DNA from: Parastagonospora avenae f. sp. tritici 18332-5
Taxonomy: Eukaryota; Ascomycota; Dothideomycetes; Pleosporales; Phaeosphaeriaceae
Assembly: GCA_022559985.1 (NCBI GenBank)
Contig: JAFJTR010000008.1
Location: forward strand, 62,001-126,000
DNA: 64,000 nt
Direction of reading: 5' to 3'
Of this stretch, positions 9,999-20,990 are shown in pieces (within the stretch, counting starts at the first letter, position 1; each line of letters begins with the position of its first letter). A program made the position numbers and the translations under genes. The notes beneath the pieces are model-generated. The model was not told the origin of the DNA and ran no database searches. It saw only the letters and a program-made list of their open reading frames with translations.

Positions 9999-11397
9999 AT
10001 GTCAACATTTAGAATGTCCCCTTCATACGATAGCAGCATTCAGAATCTTGCCAGCATATTGGGGTACTCAAACACCGAAGCCTTTGCACCTTTGTGCAAT
10101 TTGTCAGGTGTGAGCGTAGAGTCTAAGGAAACTGAGCTGCAGGAAGCACCCCACCGAGAAGGAGCTAAACGAGCAGGCCGAACTCAAAAGACTTCAAAAG
10201 GCTGACGTACAATTACGTCTACAGGAAATCGAGTTTGAGAACTGGTGCTTGTCCAATAACGCGGACCCAAACTCGGCACATCAAAGTCACCATAAAGCTT
10301 TCCTGGCTCAAAAGGACTTCCCGGCTTGGTTTGAGTATGACACTCGAGAGTACCCTGGCCTGGACGCTCTTGCTGTGTACATGTCCTTACTAGAGGTAAA
10401 ACGTGGTGAGTACTACTCCTCTCTTCCGCCAGGCGTGCAGCAGTACGCTCGTCATATGATCGACAAGACTTATGCTCGCACTCGTAATGCTGGTAGGTTC
10501 GAAGTCGGTCATCTGATCGGTGGTCGCTGGACTATCATTCCTGCCATGGCCGGAGTTGAAGGGTCCTTCAACTGCGGTATCTAACTGGTCAAAGATGAGC
10601 ACAACCAATCTGGGCTACCGACTGAAGCACTCGACCCTCAATATGCTCGGCGCGAGATCGGTGTACAAGCACAGCTGAAGCATCACAATACTGTTGAGTT
10701 GTATGATGCGGACAAAGGGAACCATCGTCACGATACGCCTTTCATGGTGACGGAGTTCTGCGACAAGAAAACACTCGGCGATATGGTGCGCCAGTACCAA
10801 GACATCGGACAGTGGTTGCCAGAGCTTTTTATCTGGCAGGTATTGATCAGTCTGGCCCGCGCAGTGCAGTACTGCCACAAAGGTCCTACATCAGGTAAGC
10901 CTTGGGACAGTATCTCCCATCGGGACGTGATCTTGCAAAACATCTTCGTCCAGTCCAGTGGTCGTGAGCTACGAGACCGCTACCCATATACAATCAAGCT
11001 CGCTGACTGGGGCTGTGGTGTGGCTCAGTCCTAGTGGAATCAGCACAACCTCAAGGTACGCGATCTTCCTTGTGTCTATCTCAGCTACGATCCTCAGGAG
11101 ACTGCATTGCCGACGGAAGCTACTGACATCTACCAGATCGGAGTGGTTCTGTTGTGCCTTTCCCGCTTGGAAGAGAGACCGTCTCGTAGCTTTGCGCAGA
11201 AGTCTTACGAGCATGGTATTAACTTGCAGGGTTACTTCGACGCCTTGCGCGATACCATCATCAGATTGATCAACCCTACCGCAGGAAAGCGACCAAGTGC
11301 CAGCGCTCTGATCGATCATGCACTTCACCATCAGGAGAAGCTGCGGGCAAGCGGGCTTCTGCCACACACCCAGCTCTTGGTTGATGGTCAAATATAG
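9999..11397 (+). pseudogene. Protein kinase-like pseudogene
   Basis: A single kinase-like protein can be followed from ATG 9999 to a final TAG/TAA region at 11395-11397, broken by three lesions. The first is one extra C in the CCCC run at about 10149-10152, which shifts the frame (QEAP continues as TEKELNEQ in the next frame). The second is an in-frame TAA at 10582-10584 just before the putative ATP-site lysine. The third is an in-frame TAG at 11032-11034 after the DFG-equivalent. Kinase landmarks are FMVTEFCDKKTLGD (hinge), SHRDVILQN (catalytic loop HRD...N) and IKLADWG (DFG as DWG). The N-terminal 180 residues are unassigned. The substrate is unknown. The activation segment lacks a normal APE, so the ancestor may already have been divergent. 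Its position beside the TIR elements suggests decay in a repeat-rich setting. Confidence 0.75.
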
Positions 11398-12342
11398 TCA
11401 TTGGTCTTCTCAAAATGGCACTTTATTGAGTCATTGACTCTGCACACTTTAACTGACAATGCAACCTTCACAATGCAATGAACAAAATCATGTCTTTTCC
11501 ATACCACTTTATTCAATGCAGTGCACCATCCGACAACGACATGTCTACTTCGAAGATTGAAGACGCTCGCTGCTTCCTCTCAAACATATACCTGGATGCA
11601 GATTATGACAACTGTGGGGTAGTCTACAGGAGCAGTTCGTGAGAAGTCCGAAACAGCACGATGAAGACACGTTTGCATGTATGCGGTGCTACTGGGATGT
11701 AATTTCGCGGAGCTTAGATGACGATAGATACAGACGATTGAAAAAAAACTTGTGGAAAGCATTGATCTTCAATACCATCCTCACGTTGTCCGGAGAAATA
11801 TACCCCGGGTGTGGAGACGCCAGTGGCGAGCTTAGCGTCGGACAACTTCCGAGGTCTGATGTAGAGCTGCACAACACCAGCATCATAGTCACCACGATAC
11901 ATACATTTTCTTCTGGCCCGCATCTATGATAGAAAAGTCTTACTGAATCTCTGACTTGTCGAAATCTGCGCACAATCTGTGCGAATAGGGTATTTTGCCG
12001 TTGTTACATTGTCCCGCAAAGTTTGCTTATCCGGTAGCCAGCCAGCCTGGATCCGTGAACACTTTTTCGCGATAGATCCAAAGGAGGACCCATTCATGAT
12101 TGCATATAGAAGCCAGGTCGCATTGAGGAACATTCTTTGCACTGCTTCTATACAACGTTCATCGTTCTGGTAAGCTTCAATGATTTCACCTACCCCAACA
12201 CGGTCATCAGCCGGAAAACTTTCAGGTCCGATATCAACTCTCTACTTCACTCTGTTCACTAGACTACTGACTTATACATCATCTAAGCTTTACTCGATCC
12301 CACCTTCAGTGTCCATATTTTAGAGCTATACAGGAGCGCGCC
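11398..12342. other. Intergenic, upstream of the amidohydrolase
   Basis: No supported gene. Short frames on both strands lack coding character. A CACTTTATT motif recurs at two places around 11420 and 11500, but I cannot assign a role. Confidence 0.4.
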
Positions 12343-13221
12343 ATGTCTTCCGCGAAACGTACTCTTCCGCAGCGCATGCCGGCAAATGCTTGGGATAGCC
12401 ATATGCATGTAACAGATCCCGCATACCCTTTGGCCCCGGAAGCTGCCTACACGCCATCACTACACAGCCTTCAGCACGCCATGAAGTTCGAAGCGACGAT
12501 CGGAGTCTCGAACATTGTCCTCGTCCAGCCCTCTATTTATGGCAACGACAATTCTTGCCTGCTCAACGCTCTGAAAGCTATTGGTCCTCGCAATGGTAGA
12601 GGCGTTGTAGGCTTCGATCCTGATACAATTGACACGTCGACTCTACGAGAGTGGCATGAGCTAGGCGTTCGTGGCGTGCGCTTGAACCTCAAATCGAACA
12701 ACACAAAGTTCACGGAGCAGTCTCTACGTGATGTCCTTCAACGCTATGCGAAGGCCATCAAACCTCTCGGCTGGGTGTTGGAACTTTTCATTGGTATGGA
12801 AGATATTACAGTCCTGGAACGTGCTGCAAAAGACCTTGGTGTGCGACTGTGCCTTGCGCATTTTGGTGCTCCGAAACTGCCGTCTCTGGCGCAACGCACA
12901 AACCCTCTTTACCCATACGACCTGACCGGCTTTCAGTCTCTTGTGGATTTGCTACGGAGCGGAAATGTCTGGCTCAAGTTTTCTGGAGCGTATCGCTTCG
13001 ATGAAGATCCAGACATGCAGGGTATCGAGCCGCTTGCCCGCGAGCTTTTGAAGATCGCAGGAGACAGGCTCGTCTTCGCGTCGGACTGGCCACATACACG
13101 ATTCGAAGGCCTCGATGTGAAGCCTTTCGTGGAGAGATGTTTGCAATGGACGGATGAAGCTGGTTTGCAGGAGCAAGTTTTTACCGTGAATGCCAAGAAG
13201 CTTTGGGATGTGGATGAATAA
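12343..13221 (+). CDS. Amidohydrolase 2 / LigI-like metal-dependent hydrolase
   Basis: Single exon, 292 aa. It belongs to the amidohydrolase-2 TIM-barrel group, close to 2-pyrone-4,6-dicarboxylate hydrolase (LigI) and related lactonases. Visible markers are WDSHMHV (residues 17-23, the strand-1 HxH), VQPSIYGNDN, AHFGAPK (about 172-178, with a barrel His) and FASDWPH (about 245-251, the strand-8 Asp, essential for catalysis). Length is normal for the family. LigI-type enzymes open pyrone or lactone rings of aromatic breakdown products, but the fungal substrate is unknown. It ends 81 bp from the stop of a convergent Zn2Cys6 regulator, which hints at shared function but does not prove it. The ORF is intact despite broken genes on both sides. 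Confidence 0.85.
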   Translation: MSSAKRTLPQRMPANAWDSHMHVTDPAYPLAPEAAYTPSLHSLQHAMKFEATIGVSNIVLVQPSIYGNDNSCLLNALKAIGPRNGRGVVGFDPDTIDTSTLREWHELGVRGVRLNLKSNNTKFTEQSLRDVLQRYAKAIKPLGWVLELFIGMEDITVLERAAKDLGVRLCLAHFGAPKLPSLAQRTNPLYPYDLTGFQSLVDLLRSGNVWLKFSGAYRFDEDPDMQGIEPLARELLKIAGDRLVFASDWPHTRFEGLDVKPFVERCLQWTDEAGLQEQVFTVNAKKLWDVDE

Positions 13222-13302
13222 GATTCGGGTTTGCATCACTGGTGTAGACATGGCGACATGTAGGATTTGTCTACCCGAGTGTGAAGTAGTTGCGTACAAG
13301 AT

Positions 13303-14882
13303 CTAAGTCTTGAATACAATTAGTGCACTGTCGTCTGGAGACGGACCTATGTCCGGCCATCTGTCCTTTTGGATACCGCATGCGCGACGAGCCATGTCCC
13401 TCTCGAGGAAGTCTGCCAGCTCTAGACTATCCCAGAGAATCTCCCTTCTTCTCCGCGAGCGTAGCATACATATGATCCTTCGCCGAACTGAGTCGTCAAT
13501 GCAGAAAACATAGAATTGAAATAAGGCTGTAGTAAGGTCTGTCTTGAGTCCGTAAAGTGGTCGGTTCGACTTGCTCCACAAGCATTCAAGGTCATCGAGA
13601 AGCAGGTCGCATTCCGCAGCGTCAAGTATAGCGGTGGGTGGTTCTCTACATTCGGATTCGACCGAGCCTTCTGTGGGCGACTTGCTACATTCAAATTCAA
13701 CGGAGCTATCTGGTCCATCCAGTAGCAATTCCCAGAGTTTGTGTTGTATCTTCAGATTGGCAATTCTCTCAAAGTTTTCAGAATATTCGCCAGAGTCCAT
13801 GAGCTTCTTCACAATGGTTAAGAACTGATGGTCCCATGTTTTCAGGCGTTGTCGCAGGGTCTCCCATTGCTTGATGCACTCGGAATTATCATCTTCCCAA
13901 TCGTGGTCCAAGTCCCATGTGATATGGCCGATGTCGTCGTCGAAACTGTTCATCACATCTTCAGCTTCGACGAGATCCCGAAGCCTGCCACGGTGCTTCT
14001 TTTTCGGAACCAAGAAATGCCTAACGTCGGCAAATATGCGGTCTTCAGAGAAAAGGCCAACTTGACCGCTGATGGCATGAAACATGGCTGCTAGATCCTC
14101 GAAATCATGACTGGGTAGATAAATGCTGGGTTTGTAGTTCGCGATAAGTTCCGTCCCGGACTTGATATGCCGGATCGCCTCGCTGAAGTTGCCGCGCAAG
14201 CTCTCGAGAAGAGCGAATAGAATGCAACATGTCAGGATTGTGACCAGATTACTTGCTGACTCGGTTGTGGAGTCTCGGTCGTGTAGCAGATCGGAGATGG
14301 CTTCATTGTAGTGCCGTAGGGTAAAGCTATCAATATCTGATGGTCTCCTGTGATCGCCCATTGTAAATTGCCAGTGGACGGCGCCCAGAGCCACGACCGC
14401 ATGCCTTATACACAACACGTTTTGGCTAGGGCTCTGAAACTTTTTCTGCCAGAAAATTCTGTTCAGTGATTCCGATATCTCCAAGTCGTGGATTGTGTTG
14501 GTAAAGAAGTGGGTATAGTAGTAAGCTTCCATAGGATCCCCTGGGATCAACAACGATCCTGGCAGATTGACGAGCAAGGGTCCTCTTGAAGGGCGAACAA
14601 GTTGATTTTGTTTCGCTGCCAGTCTAGGCAAGCATGAGACTTCCCATTTCTTGGGAGGTATAGGTGTGTAGCCGTCGCAGACAAACCCGCCTGACGTGCA
14701 TCTTTGGCACATGGGCTTTTGTTCATCGCATTTCTTTCTTCTTTTCTTGCTGATCTGATCAGTGAAACTACCACGGAGATGCGCCGAGCCACGTTGTTAA
14801 GTTACCATGTGATGCAGCCTGTGCGAGTCTTGTTGGAGAAAGCTCTCCTCCGTGCGGCCGATGATACCTCTGCGTTGTGCAT
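13303..14882 (-). CDS. Zn2Cys6 fungal transcription factor
   Basis: Two exons, 14882-14806 and 14749-13303, with an intron at 14750-14805 (GTAACT...ATCAG) inside the codon of the second cluster cysteine. Splicing gives 507 aa and restores a perfect binuclear cluster at residues 23-50: GCITCKKRRKKCDEQKPMC followed by QRC and then C50, spacing C-x2-C-x6-C-x6-C-x2-C-x6-C. The rest is the loosely conserved helical regulatory region seen in many fungal C6 proteins (fungal transcription factor domain 2 type). Taking the downstream ATG at 14712 would cut off half of the DNA-binding domain, so the ATG at 14882 was chosen. It is convergent with the amidohydrolase and divergent from the orphan ORF at 15513. 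Targets are unknown. Confidence 0.9.
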
Positions 14883-15512
14883 CGCGTAGATAAAAAGAGG
14901 AGGTCTTTGAGCCGGTTGGTAGACTGTACGCGATGATCACAGTGAGAGACAGTGGGCCAAAAGGAGAGGGGGGATGCGCGGCCTCCGGTGCACTGACCAC
15001 CAGAGGGGGCGCATCACAGTGCAGCTTGGTGCGTGATTGGCCTCCTATACGCGCAGGTCCACACAATTTGTCGCATATAGACTAGTGCGCGACCGACCGT
15101 AAGCATGACAACTTCCTACCTTTGTTTTTGGCCTCAGAGTTGTCTAGACTTTTCATCTTTTAGGAGAGTTTGGTCTGTCTGAAGATTGACATGTCTCAAT
15201 AGAACTACCGTGTTGCCTGGGCAGCCTGGCGGTGGGGAAACTTGACCAAAGTGCTATGACTCATTCTGAATCATCTGGCTACATGAATCCGCGTTCCAAA
15301 GCAGAAGCACTACGCGTCTGAACGCAGGCTGTGGAGAACTATTCAGACTAGAAGACGCGAGCAAAAAGCATTTAGCATCGCATGGAGCCTTCCTTTCTCG
15401 AGCTACTCCTCATCTGATTCACCACCTTCAAAATTCATCCTCGCGAGATAATCCTAACACCAGTCTCTCTCTTTACTGAAGCCAACATTTTAGCTAAATA
15501 GCCAAACGCAGG
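14883..15512. other. Divergent intergenic region (bidirectional promoter)
   Basis: Separates the Zn2Cys6 gene (-) from the orphan ORF (+). It must serve as promoter for both. No repeat or RNA gene is seen. Confidence 0.5.
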
Positions 15513-16007
15513 ATGGCTCCAACACCAAGTCGCCAACAGGATGGCTCTGTTTCAAAGCTGGATACTTTCTTATTAGCGCATCCCGAGATCCAAATCGGTC
15601 GAGCCGCCCTTGAACGTCTTCAGTCTGCCCATGATGGCAAAGACTCATTTTCCATCATCAACAAGCCCTTCGAGAACGTGGTACTTTACCAAGAGTTCAA
15701 TGCCGATACACGAGAGCGCATATACGTGGTTGCATTGGTCGACGATCAGAAGGCCCTCCAATATTATCACGAAGAGTGCGGCGAAAGAAATGAAGGAGAC
15801 ACCTGCGACTGCGCAAAAGACCACGGACCAGAGCATTTGATCTACGAGCGTATCGTAGAACATAAGACTGCAGATTGCAAGAAGCACAAGGATGATCCAG
15901 AGCCGGATCCTGACTGTTCTGCGTGCTGGCCAGTCTTGTGTGGAAGCAAATGTACTCCAAGAACGCGGTTATCTGTTAGCGATCTTGCGGCTTCTCACTT
16001 TAGATAG
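15513..16007 (+). CDS. Cysteine-rich hypothetical protein
   Basis: Single ORF of 164 aa with an ATG in acceptable context. I do not recognise it. The N-terminal 90 residues are ordinary globular sequence (VLYQEFNADTRERIYVVAL). The C-terminal half has eight cysteines with several histidines, in ECGERNEGDTCDC, TADCKKHKDD and CSACWPVLCGSKC, a spacing that could bind zinc. There is no signal peptide, so it is unlikely to be a secreted effector. An alternative intron starting at the GT of about 15953 (GTACTC...TTTAG) could replace the tail after SKC; the unspliced form is simpler. It shares a promoter region with the Zn2Cys6 regulator. Confidence 0.5.
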   Translation: MAPTPSRQQDGSVSKLDTFLLAHPEIQIGRAALERLQSAHDGKDSFSIINKPFENVVLYQEFNADTRERIYVVALVDDQKALQYYHEECGERNEGDTCDCAKDHGPEHLIYERIVEHKTADCKKHKDDPEPDPDCSACWPVLCGSKCTPRTRLSVSDLAASHFR

Positions 16008-16461
16008 TTCCAATCCAAACCAGTCAGCGAGAACTTTTGAGGGCTCATTGCGGCTGACCATTGTACATTTGATGGTATGCTTACTGACGACGAACTGGCT
16101 TATAATGTGATAACCTAGGATTTATCAGAATAACCGACAATCTAGCCATTACCTTGTCTGCTTTGGAAGCCGATTGGTGTGCATGAATCTCGAACTTTTG
16201 CTTCATTTAACTAAGGATGCGCACAGAGGCTCGCATGACAGTAGCGATTCGTCGAATGATAATCAGCTATATAGCTGAAGCTAAGTACAACCTGCAATAG
16301 ACCAAAGGCTACATCATGAGCGAAACCATCCTATCCGAGTAGTAGGATGAATCCTACAATTAACCATGCCTCGCAGCGATGTAAGCTTTGAGCGCGCTTG
16401 CGCCGATCCCTTGTGCTGCAGCTTCAGCTACGAGATCTAGGACCGGTTACGGTGTGGCGTT
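16008..16461. other. Convergent intergenic region
   Basis: Lies between the orphan ORF (+) and the BPL_N protein gene (-). No supported feature is visible. Confidence 0.45.
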
Positions 16462-17360
16462 TCAAGAAACTGTCTTGCCGGTGCTAGCTCGAATCCCGTC
16501 AACGGTTGCTCTAACGAAATCGTACCCAATATCAGTCTGAATTCCCTCGGGATTTTTGATTTTTGCGCTCTCATCTCCAGCGGTGGTTAGCTACGATGGT
16601 CTGCATGAAAAGGCTGCGAAGAGACACTTACACCACAACTCATAAGCCTCCGGGTGCGGACCAACAAGACCAACAAAACCCTTACCATAGGGTGTAACTG
16701 AGGCAGCGACATCCTGATTGGCAGAGTATCGGGCAATGACGTGGGGATCTGAGGCTTTGAAGCCTAGCATTGTCGCTCCCTCTTGAAAGTACACCCATCT
16801 GGCCTTCTCTAGCTTCGGGCTGCTAGTGCTCGCGTTGAACTTCCAATCTACCTGAATTGTGGTATCTTTGTCGTTTTCAACTTGTGCATTATCTCTCTCT
16901 ATCTCAGATTCGACGTCGATTCCGCTGGGCATGAGATTGAGTGCCGATTTTTGGGCTAAGTACGCCCCGAGGCAAAAACCCATATATCGGCCGCCGCCAT
17001 GGACGAAGTCTTTGATAGTCTTCGCATGTTTTTGGAGCTCGCCCCACGCTTCGCCGACATCTGCGAAATAGTTCTTAGCCCCTCCGGATTACCCCCCTTT
17101 TACGCCGCGCAGGAAGACTCACCTGGTCCTCCAGGATATGCATAGATGTCGGCATGAGACAGAAGCTCAGGGCTAAGATCTGCTGCTTCGTCCGGTCCAG
17201 CATATGTGACATTGAAGTGGAATGGGGAGTTTTGGAGCAGTCTGCCGACGCTCTCGGAACAGCCGTCACAAGCTTTAGATCCACGATAGATAACGGCGGT
17301 TCTCACGGCTGCCACGGAAGGTAGTACCATGAGTGTTGTCGCAATATCTGCGAATCTCAT
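16462..17360 (-). CDS. Secreted BPL_N-domain (biotin-protein ligase N-terminal-like) protein
   Basis: Three exons, 17360-17123, 17060-16632 and 16574-16462, with introns at 17061-17122 (GTGAGT...CGCAG) and 16575-16631 (GTAAGT, branch CTAAC, ...GGAG). Splicing gives 259 aa, and each junction restores family-like sequence (YPGGPDVGEAW; ELWYESAKI). Residues 1-20 form a signal peptide. The body is a glutamine-amidotransferase-like fold of the BPL_N family: IYRGSKACDGC, YAGPDEA, YPGGP, MGFCLGAYLA with the nucleophile-elbow Cys, YFQEGA and VTPYGKGFVGLVGPHPEA. These secreted fungal proteins have no known substrate, and they do not carry the ligase domain. The gene is intact. Confidence 0.85.
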
Positions 17361-18306
17361 ATTGAATACGGCTTCGGTAACTGTACAATATGTCGCGCTG
17401 TGCTTGCGGATAAAGATATAGATCGAGGGAATTAAATGATGGGCAGTGATAGGAAATTCTGTTCGAGGCGCTTCAGTTACTATTTATCATCTTTCCAGAG
17501 CTTTCTACAGCTATACTAAGCCGAAAATGAAACGGCTGCTTTGAATTTGGCATCGGCCGGTGTTGGGTGTGGAACAAAGAGGATTTGGACTGAGATGGGA
17601 TGATTCGCGTACAGCTAACCAATCAATGGTCGTCGTGACATCATGAGCCGACTCCAGCTCAGCATTAGCTCGGTGTTTCCGTGCAGTGATGCATCTAAAT
17701 TAGCAGCAACATTGTAAGCAGTTGGGGTAGTAGTTGTATTGATGTGTGTAGTGTCCTGATGATCGAGAGGTCTGTGATGAAGGCTTATATACATAGAGTG
17801 GTGGGCTGATTGGCTGGTGGATAATCCACGTGACCGTGCAAGGTGCCCTGGGCTTACAAACATCACCGGCGAACAAACGATTTCTGCTACGTCCGCCGTT
17901 AGGAAGGAAAGAATAAGTATGAATTCAGGCAGACGCTAAAACATGGTGGTCTATTCGAGCCCGGCTACTTAGCGTGTACGTTAAGTTCAGTTAACAAGTA
18001 AAGTAACTTAGTAGAAGGATTATTCCAAAGTGTTTCGCGTTCGCTAAGGTACTGAGTGAGTTTCTCTACCCGTGATAATCCAACTCTCTGGGACGGGCTG
18101 GACCGCATGTGCATTGTGAAATAATTATGTAACCGACTACTGGCGATTTGACGTTAGGAATTGAATTTGAGGCTATACTGTATAGTTCCCACATTATGTC
18201 CCTTCTTACCTAACCTTGGCCTGTCCAGACGCGCCAAGTTCAACGACAGATCAAGTGGACCGTGTGTCAGGTGGAAGTGGCGATGAACTCTGCGAGAAAA
18301 ACAGAT
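17361..18306. other. Intergenic between BPL_N gene and MFS permease pseudogene
   Basis: Contains the promoter side of the BPL_N gene. A CACGTG palindrome lies at 17827-17832, a possible bHLH site. Nothing else is supported. Confidence 0.4.
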
Positions 18307-20017
18307 CTACATAACATAGGGTTGGTAAGCGTACCCATCCTGGTTAGCTTTGCGATAAAGCCTGTTGTTTGCCCGATGCAAATAGATCTTTAGACCCATT
18401 GCACTTATACAAGCAACGGTAGCCATTACCATTATCATGATGAATGCCAAGCGATAACGAGGTTCGTCGGATCCAACGAAGAAATAGGGCGCAATGATGT
18501 TCCCAACCCGTCCCAGCACATTCACCATTGCGACAGACACGGCCCGTTTCTCAGGCGTTCGTCCCATGGTGTTGGAGGTCCATGTACTGATAAGCGGATT
18601 CGAGAAGTACATGCCGCCAACTTAGATGAAGGATGCAGCATACCGCGTATTCCGATTTTCGGTAGCAAGGCAGATGATGTAGCCGATGTATCCGAAAGCG
18701 GCGGGGCCAGCGAAATGGTAACCACGCTCCTTTGTCTTGTCGGGGTGCGAGGCGTTTACCAGTGAACCCAGGGCAGCGAATATATATGGAGGTGCCGTCA
18801 AGACCAATGTTATCGTGTTGTTGTATCTAAAACCGCGGACAATGGATGGGAAGAAGTTGGAGAATCCGTATGCTGCGGAGATGCCGACATTCATACCAAC
18901 GAGTAACCACATCTTGTAGTCGAAGACGCTCAATTTCAGGCCTTGCAGCACGCCTGCCTTACCCTCGGACGTCGACACGCGTTCAGCAAGAATTCTGGCA
19001 GCGGCCACCTTGCGCATGTCTTCTGTCATGGACCGCGTCGCACTCCCGGTGGTTGAGTCGGGATAATCTGGCAAGACGAAGAGCGCAATCAACGCAAGCC
19101 CAGCACCAGTCGCAGCGAGTACAATGAAGAGCCACTGCCAGACCGCCAGTCCGTGAGCGCCTTCCAACGTGCTGAAGACGGCAGCAGCAATCAATCCGGC
19201 CACGCAGAAAGCAAGGGTTTGACCTGTGTATAGAATGGCACACCGAAGCGCCATTTCTTTGCGAGTGTACCAGCAGCCCATTACGTAAATTGCCTGATGG
19301 GAAGTCAACAAGTCTCTTTCATAGCATGAAAAAATCACATTTCGGGAGTACTAACACCAGGAAACAGTGGAGCTTCGACAAGTCCGAGGAAGAATCGGAC
19401 AGCAATGAGCCCGGAGTAGTTCTTGACTCCACAAGTAGCCGCGGAGACGCCAGACCACAACATGGCCATCATGCAAAGGTAAAGGCTAGTTCGGACCTTT
19501 CCGATGATCATATTCGAGGGAATCTGGCCCAGAACATAGCTGATGGAAGTCAGCAGCCATAGCTGATCATTTTGACGGGATGGCATACCCAACACTAAGT
19601 ATCGACACCGCAGTACCAAACTGATAGTTCTCAAGGTTCAGGTCCTCGTCTAGGCTACTGAGTCGAGCTTGCCTGTCGTATACTAGTGCGCTTTCTTGTC
19701 TTGGTATATGTCCAATGGTCTTACGCGATGGATGCTCTGTCGAGATAGTTGAACAAGTAAAGTATCCATAGACATGGCATGAGCGTCATGTCAAGACGCT
19801 TGACTACTTGCTTCTCCAACACCCTCCATTCTGGTATACCAAGCGCCTCGATAGCCTCCTCAGGACTCGGGAAAAAATTCTTAGTCTCCACAGCGTCAGC
19901 TTCGACATGAGCTGCGTCTTTGGAAAGGCGTTTGGTAGAGTCCATTTCGATATTTCCAGAGGAAGGCGGCGCATCCTTTCCTTTTTCGCTGAATCTCCTG
20001 CTGAAAGCTACCATCAT
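18307..20017 (-). pseudogene. MFS permease, allantoate/nicotinate (Dal5/Tna1) family, with one in-frame stop
   Basis: Four exons: 20017-19725, 19672-19589, 19539-19356 and 19293-18307. The introns are GTAAGA...ACAG, GTATGC...TCAG and GTTAGT...TCAG. The spliced length is 515 codons, normal for the anion:cation symporter family. Landmarks are FNYLDRASIA (end of TM1), GYVLGQIPSN, FFLGLVEAPLFPG and CWYTRKEMALR. One in-frame TAA at 18622-18624 interrupts TM9-10 (ASFI-stop-VGGMYFSNP), and the frame stays open and family-like to the true end. A CAA-to-TAA change would explain it. A gene caller could hide the stop with a 57-nt GTATGC...ATCAG intron, but that would delete most of a membrane segment. 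The substrate would have been a carboxylate or ureide. A sequencing error is possible since there is only one lesion. Confidence 0.75.
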
Positions 20018-20990
20018 AGATTCTGAGCCAAAAATTGGCGTGCTGGTGAAGACGAATATGAGAAGAGATGTTTCGTATCAAAGCTGGCATATGCGAATGC
20101 CTTCTTATAGGTGTTATGATCACGAAGGTTAGGTCATTTCTCCGACTCCACGTCCACTCCGCACTCCAGTTTTATTTCTCCAGTCTCCGCTTACATTCTC
20201 CGCTTACAGTCTCCACTGAAAGATGATTTGGTCTCGGACGTGGTAAAACCAGATTTGCTCCGCAACTTCAAGACCTACATCCTAACCTATCTTTGGAGCT
20301 CGGCAACTCAACCCGTCTTAGCTGAGTTCCTAAGTTCGCGCAATCCTGAAGCAGTGTATCCAGGGTGCATGTCCATAGTCTCTTGTATCATAGACTCTTC
20401 ATACAGATGAGCCGCTCCGTAACTCACTGATGACCGCGCTCTTGTCATCGTCCTAACGCGGACGTCTACCAATGTTGAACTAGTTATTTCGGGTGGTAAC
20501 CCGTCAAGATTCGGTGTTAAGTTCCCTCTGTTGTACTTTCGAAGTCAGGATTCTATACCTGCGGATCATTGAAACCTTTGTTGAGCCTCAATACCAAGCA
20601 AATACGGCCCGTGAAAGCTCGATATGGGTCTGTGCATGAGAACGCACCGGCGTCCGCCACCAAGTGTGGCTAAAGCATCGCATGACTAGCCTAAAGAATA
20701 GATGACATATCTTTGATTCGTGTTGGAACAACATGTAGCATCCGTCGTAGCGAGAAGGTAGCGAAGAGAATGCTGCCGTGGCGAGGCCCCACCTGCCGCG
20801 GTACGCCCATTTCAGCCTGCTCAAAAGGTCACGGCCCACGCACTGCACCATCAGATCAGCTACGTTCCAACTCTTCTGTTATCGAATACATGAAAGATAC
20901 CGATGCAAAAGTCAAGCTCTTGTAGTGTCTTCCCATCCCTTCTCATCTCCCTTCTCCTCTAGCAGTTCTTTCGAATTGTCATCCAGCCTC
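20018..20990. other. Intergenic between the two transporter pseudogenes
   Basis: No supported gene. A short direct repeat (TCTCCGCTTACA twice, with a third partial copy) lies at about 20183-20216, in the region upstream of the permease. Confidence 0.4.

Noticed and set aside
9999..11034. Programmed stop-codon readthrough in the kinase-like gene
   Set aside because: A separate frameshift in the CCCC run also breaks it, so decay is the simpler explanation.
11541..11640. Short plus-strand ORF starting MSTSKIEDARC
   Set aside because: Only about 33 codons, with no conserved feature or splice continuation.
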